Program-made: the position numbers and the translations under genes
The notes under the pieces: model-generated
Seen by the model: only the letters and a program-made list of their open reading frames with translations
Told to the model about the DNA's origin: nothing
The model's database searches: none
Shown here: positions 1 through 8,859 of the stretch, in pieces
Layout: every line of letters begins with the position of its first letter
How positions within the stretch are numbered: position 1 is the first letter of the stretch
Source: Paraburkholderia sejongensis
GTDB taxonomy: Bacteria; Pseudomonadota; Gammaproteobacteria; Burkholderiales; Burkholderiaceae
Assembly: GCF_020880815.1 (NCBI RefSeq)
Contig: NZ_JAJITD010000002.1
Span: forward strand, 1-64,000
DNA: 64,000 bases
Direction: 5' to 3'

Positions 1-19
1 GGCACCGTGGCCCGTCAGC

Positions 20-1393
20 ATGCCGGTCACGCGGGAAAAGCCTGGCAGGCTGGCCGCGCATTACGTGCTGATCGAACACGATAGCGGCTTCGCATTAACG
101 AACCAGCCGTACCGGATCACGCTCGACGATGGCCGGGTAGTTCACGGCGTGACGAACACGCTCGGAGAAACCCGCCTGGTCACGAGCAACACGCCAACAT
201 TCGCGACGATCGAACTGCTCGCTGCGAGCGAGCCGGACAAGGTCATCGCGATGAGTAAAGGTGTGGTGATCAGAGAAGCAGACCAGCCATTTGCGGGCGC
301 GATACCCAACGCCGAGAAGCGTAGTGTCCAGGTCGCAGCGAAAGCCGTGACCACTCCGAGTCAGGGCGCGACAACCGAAGACAAACCGCCCGAATTCGTT
401 TCATGCGATCCGATGAATTTCGGGCTGCGATTCCATCACTTCGTCAACGGCGCCAGACAGGGTGATGCGCCGGCCGGCATGTCGATGCGACGGGACGTCG
501 AGTACCCAGTAACAAAGGCCTATACAGCCGCGATAAAATCCGCCCTCAAGGCAATCGATTGGGCCGGAATGGTATGGCCGTTGACGCCGAAATTGAGAAG
601 CATGATTCAAAGCGCTGTGATCGGGAAATTAGGGGACGCGCTCGGCTCTGGGCCCTTTGGATTGCGACAGGAGTCTTCTGAATCGTCAAAAGGTGCCGGT
701 GTTATACCCAGAATTGAGATCGTCAGTCCCGATTGGGCAATACGGTACAACCTCCGACAAGACGTCAGCGCCGCATTTATCGCAGAGGACTGGCTAATCG
801 CCATAAACGAAAGCGAGATAGCGCGCATCATCGAGGCCCGACACCGACAGAGTTTCCTGGATGATCGACTCAGAGCGTTTGCCGACACGCTGTATCACGA
901 GTGCCGCCACTGTCAGCAGTATTTCTGGATGCTTTCTATCCTCAAGCACTTTCCCGACGACTACCTGGATCTAACGGCTATAAGAGACGTCTATTCCTCG
1001 TCGACACTCAAAAGTGCTCTAGCGACGGCTGGAAACACATCGCTACCAAATGATCAGCGCGTCCATATCGGACTGCATACGATGCTTGTATTTCACTACT
1101 ACTGGCTCATTTCGTACGTGCAGGACAAGCCGGGGTGGGAGTATGTCAAGCGAGATATCCCGGTTGCCCTTAAGAAGGTATGCGATCTTCTGAAAGTAAC
1201 TCCGGAAGTTGCAAGGAAAATGGCCCAATTCGAAACCGGCTACCGGAGCCAACTCCATGAAGAAGACGCCTACGCTTGCGCGGAAGTGGTTCAGGCTTAC
1301 TGGAAAAATCCTGACGATCCTCTGGTTCGCAATCCCGGCACATGCACAGCCCAGTATGCCGACGCCGTTAGAGCCGTCGGAGCAAGGAATTGA
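20..1393 (+). CDS. Putative T6SS-associated zinc metallopeptidase effector
   Basis: This 457-residue protein is not a family I can name. Residues about 13-66 (PYRITLDDGRVVHGVTN core) resemble the small beta-rich domains found at T6SS VgrG tails and cargo N-termini. The central part carries HECRH followed by CQQ, an HExxH zinc motif with H293, E294 and H297. Near the C-terminus HEEDAYA (E414/E415) could supply the third zinc ligand, as in gluzincin-type enzymes. There is no signal peptide, which fits delivery by a secretion machine. The reading frame is open back to base 2, so ATG 20 may be internal to a longer protein and no ribosome site is visible. Its last 137 bases overlap the downstream gene in another frame. 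The toxin role is inferred from motif, layout and the duplicated partner. Confidence 0.6.
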   Translation: MPVTREKPGRLAAHYVLIEHDSGFALTNQPYRITLDDGRVVHGVTNTLGETRLVTSNTPTFATIELLAASEPDKVIAMSKGVVIREADQPFAGAIPNAEKRSVQVAAKAVTTPSQGATTEDKPPEFVSCDPMNFGLRFHHFVNGARQGDAPAGMSMRRDVEYPVTKAYTAAIKSALKAIDWAGMVWPLTPKLRSMIQSAVIGKLGDALGSGPFGLRQESSESSKGAGVIPRIEIVSPDWAIRYNLRQDVSAAFIAEDWLIAINESEIARIIEARHRQSFLDDRLRAFADTLYHECRHCQQYFWMLSILKHFPDDYLDLTAIRDVYSSSTLKSALATAGNTSLPNDQRVHIGLHTMLVFHYYWLISYVQDKPGWEYVKRDIPVALKKVCDLLKVTPEVARKMAQFETGYRSQLHEEDAYACAEVVQAYWKNPDDPLVRNPGTCTAQYADAVRAVGARN

Positions 1394-1991
1394 CGTGAGC
1401 AAATCGGTTACTGAGATTCAGCGCAACATGGCGCTCAGCATACTGACGACCGCAATGACCATCCTGCGGGACGATGAACCATTCGATCCCGCACACACCA
1501 TATTCGGCGACAACTTTGCCTCGGTTCCTGTTTGGGGTTCGGTAGGCACGGAGTATTCCTTCGAAAACAAGGCTTTTCCTCGGACTCAAATCACCGTGAC
1601 GGTAGGTGCTGACCCAGATGATCCTGCGAGCGATCGCAGGAACGTCAAGCAGGTTCCGACATCCATCACAATCCGGTTCACTCCTCTAATGGCGGGAATT
1701 ACGCGCTCGGCCCTGGAACAGATGTTTCCCCTTGACGTCGGATACTGGATCGACGCAGAGGGCAACCGACGGTACGGCAACTATATGGGAGTGGTGCCGC
1801 CTCGGGTTTTGCTGCATCGCTACCGCTACCGCGCGTCGAATTTGCCGACGAGCCGCTTTCCCGTGGACGTCGAATTGTCTTTTGGGGATCCGAATCCGCA
1901 GTCTTCAGAAAAAGACATGCAAAAAGCACCTGTCTTCATGGGCGCTTTTCTGACTCGCGACTATTCCGAAAAAGCGCAGAGACACCGCTGA
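1257..1991 (+). CDS. Putative immunity protein, copy 1 (signal-peptide start overlaps effector)
   Basis: The 244-residue product from ATG 1257 begins with a convincing signal peptide: a basic MKK...RKW region, a hydrophobic LTGKILTILWFAI core and a PAHA|Q cleavage site. That segment lies inside the effector gene in a different frame. A second start, GTG 1395, sits two bases after the effector stop behind AAGGA and would give a 198-residue cytoplasmic protein. The sequence alone does not decide between them. The body (PFDPAHTIFG, ITIRFTPLMAGITRSALE, FPVDVELSFGDPNP) is a family I do not recognise and is roughly 55% identical to the next gene. Position directly behind a toxin-like gene suggests immunity. 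A periplasmic form would fit an effector that acts in the periplasm. Confidence 0.6.
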   Translation: MKKTPTLARKWFRLTGKILTILWFAIPAHAQPSMPTPLEPSEQGIDVSKSVTEIQRNMALSILTTAMTILRDDEPFDPAHTIFGDNFASVPVWGSVGTEYSFENKAFPRTQITVTVGADPDDPASDRRNVKQVPTSITIRFTPLMAGITRSALEQMFPLDVGYWIDAEGNRRYGNYMGVVPPRVLLHRYRYRASNLPTSRFPVDVELSFGDPNPQSSEKDMQKAPVFMGAFLTRDYSEKAQRHR

Positions 1992-2049
1992 GAGAGCCCG
2001 TCTTGCACGGCAGGCGACCCGGTGAAGCTCCAGTCGAGAGCCCCGGAGA

Positions 2050-2247
2050 TTCGAAACCGGCTACCGGAACCAACTCCATGAAGAAGACGCCGACGCTTAC
2101 GCGGAAGTGGTCCAAGCTTACTGGAAAGATCCTGACGATCCTTTTGATCGCAATCCCCGCACATGCACAGCCCAGTATGTCGACGCCCTTAGAGCCGTCG
2201 GAGCAAGGAACCAAGATGAGCCAGACAGTTACGGATTCACAGCGTGA
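2050..2247 (+). pseudogene. Orphan 3' tail of an effector gene, left by duplication
   Basis: From base 2050 one frame reads FETGYRNQLHEEDADAYAEV and continues about as far as VGARN. This is nearly the same as the last 54 residues of the effector ending at 1393 (FETGYRSQLHEEDAYACAEV...). It has no start or catalytic domain of its own, and the effector stop codon is lost, so the frame runs on to TGA 2245-2247. The frame is open upstream only to a TGA at 2023-2025. It is a fragment of a second effector allele carried along with the second immunity gene. The HEEDADAYA version differs from the intact effector by several replacements, so it derives from a diverged allele and not from a recent copy. 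Confidence 0.75.
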
Positions 2248-2812
2248 GACGGCACTCGGAATACTGACGACCGCAATGGCGATCCTACGGGAAAACCAGC
2301 CGTTCGATCCCGCCCACGTCATATTCGGCCGCCACTTCGCCACGAACCCGGCGGTTGGCCCGGTAGGCCGCGAGTATGCTTTCGAGAATCCGAGTTTTCC
2401 CGCCACGCAAATCACGCTATTGATGGAAGGCGATCCGAGCGATTGCAAATCCAACCACACAACGGTGAAGTTGGTTCCAACCGTATTCACCATCCGGTTT
2501 AGTCCCCTCATGGCGGGAATCAGCCGCTCTACGCTGGAGGACCTGTATCCGCTGGCCCGCGGATATTGGATAGACAGCAGCGGCAATCGCCAGCCTGGTA
2601 ATGATTTGGGAACGACGCCACCACAGGTTCTTCTGCATGGCTATCGTTATCGTGCTTCGAGCCAACCCACCAGCAAATTCCCCGTGGATGTCGAACTCGC
2701 GTTCGGCGACCCCAACCCTCACGCCACGAAGGAGAATGCACGGAAGACGCCTGTTTTAATGGACGTTATCCTCAGCCGCGACTATTCGCAATCAACCTCG
2801 ATACGCCGCTAA
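2078..2812 (+). CDS. Putative immunity protein, copy 2
   Basis: This is a 244-residue paralogue of the preceding gene, with the same length from the equivalent ATG. The N-terminus has a signal peptide whose core is even more hydrophobic than in copy 1 (KILTILLIAIPAHA|Q). An alternative start at ATG 2216 has a clear AAGGAA five bases upstream and gives 198 residues. The body shares PFDPAHVIFG, FTIRFSPLMAGISRSTLE, YRYRASSQPTS and FPVDVELAFGDPNP with copy 1 and diverges most in the middle, around positions 2340-2460. It probably protects against a related effector variant, which fits the effector tail that overlaps its 5' end. The function is inferred only. Confidence 0.6.
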   Translation: MKKTPTLTRKWSKLTGKILTILLIAIPAHAQPSMSTPLEPSEQGTKMSQTVTDSQRETALGILTTAMAILRENQPFDPAHVIFGRHFATNPAVGPVGREYAFENPSFPATQITLLMEGDPSDCKSNHTTVKLVPTVFTIRFSPLMAGISRSTLEDLYPLARGYWIDSSGNRQPGNDLGTTPPQVLLHGYRYRASSQPTSKFPVDVELAFGDPNPHATKENARKTPVLMDVILSRDYSQSTSIRR

Positions 2813-2859
2813 CCGCGGGCCGCATGAGCAGCCAAACCGAATCTCGCAAATGGGCAACA

Positions 2860-4662
2860 TCACCGGTCCCCCTCCCCACCCACAAACGCATCCACCGCAC
2901 TACTCACAGTAGGATGAAAGCACCGGTCCTCGAGCAAATCGGTCAACTCGAAGCGCCGGAGCTTATCCCGAACCGGATCCTTCATCTCGGCGAAATGCAG
3001 CGCAATCCCCTGCTCACCGAGCGTGCGGGTCAGCTCGCGCAGCATATCGGCGGAAGTCACATCCACGCTCGTCACGGGTTCCGCCGCCACCACCACGCGC
3101 CGCACCGGCCCCGGCGCAGCGGCGACCGCTTCGCATAAGCGCTCCTGAAACTGCTCGGCATTCGCGAAGAACAGCGGCGCATCCCAGCGAAACAGCACGA
3201 GCCCCGGAATCCGTTCCGCTTGCGGATAACGCTGGATGTCGTGATAGCCGCGCAAACCCTCGACGCGACCCAGCACCGCGTAATGCGGCCGCCAGCCGTC
3301 CCACAGAAATTCGATCACCGCGATCACCACCGCGAAGCAAATCCCCGGAATCGCGCCGAAAACGGCGACCCCGGCAAAACAGGCAATCGACAGCCAGAAC
3401 TCCCATTGCTGAATCCGGTAAATCCGCTTCAGATCGTTGATTTCGAAAAGGCCGATAGCCGCCGCAATCACCACCGCCGCCAGCGCGCTATTGGGCAGAT
3501 ACCGCAACAGATTCGGCGCGACCATCAGCAGTAGCGCAACCGCAATCGCGCCGACCACGCCGGTCAATTGGGTCTTCGCGCCGGCCGCCTCGGCGACCGG
3601 CGTGCGCGACGAACTGCTGCTGATCGGAAAGCCGTGAAACAGCCCTGCCGCGAGATTGGCCGCGCCGAGCCCGACCATCTCCTGATTCGGATCGACCCGG
3701 GTTCGAAAACGCGCGGCGAACGTGCGCGACAGCACGCTGGTATCCGCGAACGAGATCAGCGCGACCGCGCAGCCGCCGAGCACGATCTTGAGCAGATCGG
3801 CGTCGCTGGCCCAAGGTATTGCGAAGGTCGGCAGGCCCTGCGGAATCTTGCCCAGCACCTTCACGCCGACGCTGTCCAGATGAAACACGGTCACGCACAG
3901 CGTCGCCAGAATCACCGCGATCAGAATGCCCGGGATTTTCTCGAAGCGTTTCAGAATCAGAATCAACACAAGACTTCCCGCGCCTACCGCGAAGCTGTAC
4001 CAGTTTGCCTTGCCTTCGCCGATCGCCTGCGCGAGGCTCACGATGTCGCGCAGCGGTCCCCGCTCGTCCACCGAGATCGCAAACAGCTTCGGCAACTGGC
4101 TGATCAGCACCGCGAGCGCGATGCCGTTCATGTAGCCGTAGCGAATCGGCTTCGACAGCAATTCGGTGATGAAGCCCAGTTTCAGCAAGCCCATCACGAT
4201 GCAGAACAGACCGGAGACGATCGCCATCATGCTGGCCACCGCAATCGCGCGGGCCGGGTCGCCCGCGGCGACCTGCACGACGACGGCGAGAATCGGCGCC
4301 GCCAGCGCGGAGTCGGGACCGAGTACCAGAATCCGGCTCGGGCCGAACAACGCATAAGCGAGCAGCGGCACGATCGTCGCGTACAGACCGTACACCCCCG
4401 GCACGCCGGAGGCGGTCGCATACGCAATCCCGACCGGCACCAGCATCGTCGTCAGAACGATGCCGGCGGTCAGGTCGCTCGGCAGCCATGCGAGCTGGTA
4501 TTCCCTGAAGGCGGTCACGCCCGGCAACCACCGCAGCCAGCGGCGTGCGCCGGGCGCGGTCTGGGGATCGCGAGGAAGCGGACTGTGCGCGTGCATTTGT
4601 CGATATTTATGGTCGAGCACACCGCGACACGCAATGTGTAACGGCGCTGTCATGGACAGCAT
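2860..4662 (-). CDS. SulP-family anion transporter with STAS domain
   Basis: This 600-residue inner-membrane protein has the SulP layout. An N-terminal GLYATIVPLLAYALFGPSR stretch and roughly ten or more hydrophobic segments occupy residues about 45-430. A soluble STAS domain follows at about 440-560 (VDVTSADMLRELTRTL). SulP proteins move sulfate, bicarbonate or dicarboxylates across the inner membrane, and the substrate here cannot be read from sequence. The start is uncertain: ATG 4662 and an internal ATG 4596 (MHAHSPLP) are both possible and neither has a strong ribosome site. It lies 158 bases downstream of the P-type ATPase on the same strand and may be the last gene of that operon. Confidence 0.85.
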   Translation of the reverse strand: MLSMTAPLHIACRGVLDHKYRQMHAHSPLPRDPQTAPGARRWLRWLPGVTAFREYQLAWLPSDLTAGIVLTTMLVPVGIAYATASGVPGVYGLYATIVPLLAYALFGPSRILVLGPDSALAAPILAVVVQVAAGDPARAIAVASMMAIVSGLFCIVMGLLKLGFITELLSKPIRYGYMNGIALAVLISQLPKLFAISVDERGPLRDIVSLAQAIGEGKANWYSFAVGAGSLVLILILKRFEKIPGILIAVILATLCVTVFHLDSVGVKVLGKIPQGLPTFAIPWASDADLLKIVLGGCAVALISFADTSVLSRTFAARFRTRVDPNQEMVGLGAANLAAGLFHGFPISSSSSRTPVAEAAGAKTQLTGVVGAIAVALLLMVAPNLLRYLPNSALAAVVIAAAIGLFEINDLKRIYRIQQWEFWLSIACFAGVAVFGAIPGICFAVVIAVIEFLWDGWRPHYAVLGRVEGLRGYHDIQRYPQAERIPGLVLFRWDAPLFFANAEQFQERLCEAVAAAPGPVRRVVVAAEPVTSVDVTSADMLRELTRTLGEQGIALHFAEMKDPVRDKLRRFELTDLLEDRCFHPTVSSAVDAFVGGEGDR

Positions 4663-4820
4663 AGTCCATCAGGAACGCTTACGATCGCACAACCACGCAA
4701 TTGCCCCCGCGACCGCCAGCGCCATCGCGCCCTACACCGCATTGCGGTGCCGGCCGGTGAACAGCTCCCAGCTATCGGGACGGGCTTCGTCGTCGAAGCG
4801 GCCGCGCCGTGCGCCGCGCG

Positions 4821-7589
4821 TCAACGCACCGCTTCGTTGTGCATGACCACCGTGTCCTGCGACGTCACCGCCCCCTTCAACGCCGGGATACAGCGAATCA
4901 CCAGCTTCTCGAGTTCCACCACGAGGAAAAACACGATGCCGCCCCCGATCAGCCACAACCACGCCGACGCCGGCAACCCCTGCGTATCGAAGATCAGGTT
5001 GAACGGCAACGCATAGGTGAACAGCAGTTGCAGCACCACGACCCCGGCGATCCCGTACCACAGGTAGCGATTGCCCAAATGCGCGCGCACCGACAGCGAC
5101 GAGTCGATCAGATAACGGATATTCAATAGATAGAACACCTGACCAAGCGTGATCGCGTTGACGGCCGCCGTGCGCGCCATCGGATCCGACGCGCCCTGCC
5201 CCTTCATCCAGAAGAATGTCGCCAGCGTATAGACCACCAGCGCCGCGCCGACGAACAGAATCCGCCAGATGCCGAAGCGCGTGACGATCGGCCGGTCGAC
5301 CGAGCGCGGCGGCCGGCGCATCACGTCGGCCTCGTGCGGCTCGAACGAAACGGTCAGGCCGAGCGCGACCGAGGTGATCATGTTGACCCACAGAATCTGC
5401 GGCGCGGTGATCGGCAGCGTGAACGCGAACAGGATCGCCACCGCGATCACCGCGCCCTGCGCGATATTGGTCGGCAGCATGAACAGCATCGCTTTTTCGA
5501 TGTTGTTGTAGACCGTGCGCCCCTCCTTCACCGCCGCCGAGATCGACGCGAAGTTGTCGTCGGCGAGAATCATGCCGGCCGCTTCCTTGGTCACTTCGGT
5601 GCCCTTAATGCCCATTGCGACGCCGATGTCGGCCTTCTTCAGCGCGGGCGCATCGTTGACGCCGTCGCCGGTCATCGCGACCACCTGACGGTTCGCCTGG
5701 ATCGCCTTGACGAGGCGCAGCTTGTGCTCGGGACTCGCGCGCGCGAACACGTCGACGTCGCGCACGCATTCCTGCAACTGCGCATCGTTCATCGCTTCGA
5801 TCTCGGTGCCGGCCACCGCCGTCTTGCCGTCGCCGATGCCGAGCATCCGCGCGATCGCCGCCGCGGTGATCTTGTGATCGCCGGTGATCATCGTCACGCG
5901 AATGCCGCCGCCGTGGCATTCGCGCACCGCGTCGATCGCCTCCTTGCGCGGCGGGTCCATCAGCCCGACGAGGCCGAGCAGCACCAGATGGCGCGGCAGG
6001 TCCTGCGGTCCGAGGCCGCCCACCGGCAAGCCCGGGTCCGGCAGCCACGCGAGCCCCAGCACGCGCTCGCCTTGCGCGGCGAGCCGGTCCCCTTCCCGCG
6101 CGAAATAGTCGCGATCGAGCGGCACCGGACCTTGCGCGCTCTGCTGCCGGTCGCAGTGGTCGAGGATCACTTCCGGCGCACCCTTCACCAGCAGCATCTC
6201 GCCCTCGGCCGAGCGATTGAGCGTCGCCATGAACTTGTGCTCGGACTCGAACGGAATCGCATCGATGCGCGGCGCGGCGCCGGCTTCCGCCGCGCGGTCC
6301 ATCCCGAGTTTGACCGCGAACGGATAGAGCGCGCCTTCAGTTGGGTCCCCCTCCACTTTCCACGCGCCGTCCTGCTCGAACAGCTCGGCGTCGTTGCACA
6401 GCAGCGATACGCGGCCCATCAGCTTCAGCACTTCGGGCGCGCTGCCGAGCGGCTTGCCGTCGGCCCTGACTTCGCCCTCGTACGCGTAGCCGTCGCCGGT
6501 CACGTCGTAGCCGCGTTCGGCGGTCACGACCGACGTCACCATCATCTCCATCAACGTCAGCGTGCCGGTCTTGTCCGAGCAGATGCGCGACACCGCGCCC
6601 AAGGTTTCGACCGCGGGCAGCCGCCGGATGATCGCGTTGCGCTGGGCCATCCGCTGCACGCCGATCGCGAGCGTGATCGTGATCAGGGCCGGCAAGCCCT
6701 CCGGAATCACCGACACCGCGATCCCGACAATCGCCTGGAACAACTGAACGAAAGTCATGTGGCCGAGCCAGTGGCCCCACGAGAACAGCAGCACGCTGAC
6801 GCAGGCGATCGCGATCGTGATCACGTAGCCGAACTTCTTGATCTGACGCAGCAGCGGCGTCTCCAGCACGCTGACTTCAGCGAGCATCTGGTTGATGCGG
6901 CCCAGTTCGGTCTGACTGCCGGTCGCAACGACGATGCCGCTCGCCCGGCCCGACAGCACCATCGTCCCGCAGAACCCGATGTTCTCGCGGTCGCCGACCG
7001 TCGCCTTCGCGGCAACCGGCGCGGTGATTTTTTCGGCCGGCACCGATTCGCCGGTGAGCGCCGCTTCCTCGGTACGCAGATTCTTCGCTTCGACCAGCCG
7101 CAGGTCGGCCGGAATCCGGTCGCCCGATTCGAGCAGCACGATGTCGCCGGGCACGAGTTCCTCGGCGGGCACCAGCCGGACCGCGCCGCCGCGCAGCACG
7201 CGTGCTTCGGCCGACAGCATGTTGCGGATCGAATCGAGCGCTTTCTCGGCGCGGCCTTCCTGCAGGAAGCCGAGCAGCGAGTTGAGGATCACGACGGCCA
7301 GAATCACCGAGCCGTCGAGCCACAGGCCGAGCATCAATTTGACGAAGCCGGCCACCAGCAGCACGTAGATCAGAATGTTGTTCAGTTGTGCGAGGAATCG
7401 CGCAACCGGTCCTTTCTTCTTGCCTTGCGGCAAGCGGTTCGGCCCGTACTTGTCCAGCCGCGCGCTCGCCTCGGTCGCGGCCAGACCCTGCGCGGGATCG
7501 ACGTCGAACTGCCGCTCGATCTCGCTCGCCGGTAACGCATGCCACGGCGTCGCGTCGGTTGCAGAAGCTGTCTTCTCAACTGCGCTCAT
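4821..7589 (-). CDS. P-type cation-transporting ATPase (P2 type)
   Basis: This 922-residue inner-membrane pump contains the full P-type core in order: an N-terminal cation-ATPase domain, the TGES actuator loop (AALTGESVPAEK), PEGLPA in the M4 cation-binding helix, the DKTGTLT phosphorylation site at about residue 335, MITGD and GDGVNDAPALK. PEGLP is characteristic of Ca2+-type P2 pumps, but the M6 sequence (NMITSVALGLTVSFEP) departs from the SERCA pattern, so the ion stays open. ATG 7589 was chosen because GGAGAGACGAGG precedes it, not the upstream in-frame start at 7649. Its first 14 bases overlap the end of ppk2, which suggests coupled translation. Confidence 0.92.
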   Translation of the reverse strand: MSAVEKTASATDATPWHALPASEIERQFDVDPAQGLAATEASARLDKYGPNRLPQGKKKGPVARFLAQLNNILIYVLLVAGFVKLMLGLWLDGSVILAVVILNSLLGFLQEGRAEKALDSIRNMLSAEARVLRGGAVRLVPAEELVPGDIVLLESGDRIPADLRLVEAKNLRTEEAALTGESVPAEKITAPVAAKATVGDRENIGFCGTMVLSGRASGIVVATGSQTELGRINQMLAEVSVLETPLLRQIKKFGYVITIAIACVSVLLFSWGHWLGHMTFVQLFQAIVGIAVSVIPEGLPALITITLAIGVQRMAQRNAIIRRLPAVETLGAVSRICSDKTGTLTLMEMMVTSVVTAERGYDVTGDGYAYEGEVRADGKPLGSAPEVLKLMGRVSLLCNDAELFEQDGAWKVEGDPTEGALYPFAVKLGMDRAAEAGAAPRIDAIPFESEHKFMATLNRSAEGEMLLVKGAPEVILDHCDRQQSAQGPVPLDRDYFAREGDRLAAQGERVLGLAWLPDPGLPVGGLGPQDLPRHLVLLGLVGLMDPPRKEAIDAVRECHGGGIRVTMITGDHKITAAAIARMLGIGDGKTAVAGTEIEAMNDAQLQECVRDVDVFARASPEHKLRLVKAIQANRQVVAMTGDGVNDAPALKKADIGVAMGIKGTEVTKEAAGMILADDNFASISAAVKEGRTVYNNIEKAMLFMLPTNIAQGAVIAVAILFAFTLPITAPQILWVNMITSVALGLTVSFEPHEADVMRRPPRSVDRPIVTRFGIWRILFVGAALVVYTLATFFWMKGQGASDPMARTAAVNAITLGQVFYLLNIRYLIDSSLSVRAHLGNRYLWYGIAGVVVLQLLFTYALPFNLIFDTQGLPASAWLWLIGGGIVFFLVVELEKLVIRCIPALKGAVTSQDTVVMHNEAVR

Positions 7590-8529
7590 CCTCGTCTCTC
7601 CGGTTGCAGTGTTGCGGTTGCGGTTGCCCTTCTTCGGCATTGAGCTCATCGCGCGCCGCGGCCAGATCGTCGAGCTGCTGTTGCGTCGCCCGCGGATATT
7701 CGAGGTCGAGCTTTTCGACCGCCTCGACGATCGCCGCCGCGACGATCAGGCGCGTGAACGGCTTATCGTCGGCGGGCACGACGAACCACGGCGCCGCCTC
7801 GCTGGCGGTCGCGCGAATCGCGTCTTCGTACGCGTGCATGTAGTCGTCCCAATAACGACGCTCGCGAATGTCGGCGGCGGAAAACTTCCACTGCTTGTCG
7901 GGCTTGTCGAGCCGCTCCATGAAGCGCCTCTTCTGCTCGCCGCGCGACAGGTTCAGATAGAACTTCAGGATGACCACGCCCTGACGGGTCAGATAGTCCT
8001 CGAAGCGCGCGATGTCGGCGAGCCGCTCCTGCCAGAGATCGCTGCCGGGATTCGAGGGCGGCAGCTTCTGCGCGTCGAGCAGATGCCAGTGCACGCGGAC
8101 GACCAGCACTTCCTCGTAGTACGAACGATTGAAGATTCCGATCTTCCCGCGCCGCGGCACCCTCGCGTGATAGCGCCACAGGAAGTCGTGGGCGAGATCT
8201 TCGGCCGACGGCTGCTTGAACGACACGACCTCGCAGCCCTGCGGATTGACACGCGACATCACGTGCTTGATCGTGCCGTCCTTGCCGGCCGCGTCCATCG
8301 CCTGAAACACCAGCAGCACGGACCACGAATCCTGCGCGTAGAGAATTTCCTGCTCCATCGCGAGCCATTTCGAGCCGCGTTGCAGCAGTTGCACTGCCTC
8401 CTGCTTATGCATCTTGAGTCCCAGCGTATCGCCGGGATCGAAATCCTTCAGGAAGAAATCATTGCCTCGAGTGACGCGAAACGGCTCCGTATACGGACGC
8501 AGCGCGTCCAGGATTTCTGTGCGAACCAT
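7576..8529 (-). CDS. ppk2: Polyphosphate kinase 2 family protein
   Basis: The 317-residue protein belongs to the PPK2 family, which transfers phosphate between polyphosphate and nucleotides. Visible features are the Walker A-like AMDAAGKDGTIKHV, the conserved NPQGCEVVSFKQP, the lid-region RYHARVPRRGKIGIFNRSYYEE and KFYLNLS. The single-domain size matches class I or III PPK2 enzymes that make NTP from NDP. The start at ATG 8529 follows a near-perfect GGAGGAAGG ribosome site; the upstream in-frame ATG 8631 lacks one. The last codons are Gln/Arg/Asp-rich and overlap the start of the P-type ATPase gene. An operon with an ATP-driven pump suggests local ATP supply from polyphosphate, which is inference. 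Confidence 0.92.
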   Translation of the reverse strand: MVRTEILDALRPYTEPFRVTRGNDFFLKDFDPGDTLGLKMHKQEAVQLLQRGSKWLAMEQEILYAQDSWSVLLVFQAMDAAGKDGTIKHVMSRVNPQGCEVVSFKQPSAEDLAHDFLWRYHARVPRRGKIGIFNRSYYEEVLVVRVHWHLLDAQKLPPSNPGSDLWQERLADIARFEDYLTRQGVVILKFYLNLSRGEQKRRFMERLDKPDKQWKFSAADIRERRYWDDYMHAYEDAIRATASEAAPWFVVPADDKPFTRLIVAAAIVEAVEKLDLEYPRATQQQLDDLAAARDELNAEEGQPQPQHCNRRDEDERS

Positions 8530-8859
8530 CGCCCTTCCTCCACGCCATCTGCACTCGATCGCGCGATTCGCGGATTGCCATCCGGGCCGTTGAAGCATTG
8601 CGGAACTGGGACCGGTCGGGCAGCATCGCAACCGCAGTCGTATTGCTCACAACTTTTGATAATAGATCACGCTTGTGTCCACGCGATGGATATTTCGCGG
8701 GGTCGGCGGTCGCGAGGCGTTGCCGTCGGAACAAAGAATAAGCGCGAAAAAAAATGGCCGCAGCATCGGCTGCGGCCATTCTCTGGAGATTGCTAGCGAT
8801 CGATGGCGGCTTCACAACCGCGCGTCGCCTTCAGACGCATTACCGACTGAAAGCCATCA
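8530..8859. other. Intergenic region between ppk2 and hemY
   Basis: This 330-base stretch holds the hemY terminator at 8745-8780 and the ppk2 leader. I see no convincing gene. An A/T-rich segment near 8655-8670 may belong to a ppk2 promoter, but no -35/-10 pair with good spacing stands out. Confidence 0.5.
8745..8780 (-). terminator. Rho-independent terminator of the heme operon
   Basis: Read on the minus strand, AATGGCCGCAG, a six-base loop and CTGCGGCCATT form a perfect 11-bp stem followed directly by a run of T. It lies about 80 bases past the hemY stop. Confidence 0.9.

Larger units (their letters stand above)
1230..2812 (+). repeat. Tandem duplication of effector tail plus immunity gene
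   Basis: The segment starting at 1230 (TTCGAAACCGGCTACCGGA) is repeated starting at 2050, and each copy runs to its immunity stop codon at 1991 or 2812. Similarity is highest in the first 170 bases, where effector and immunity frames overlap, and falls in the immunity body. The left boundary is sharp: sequences before 1230 and before 2050 are unrelated. Confidence 0.85.
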
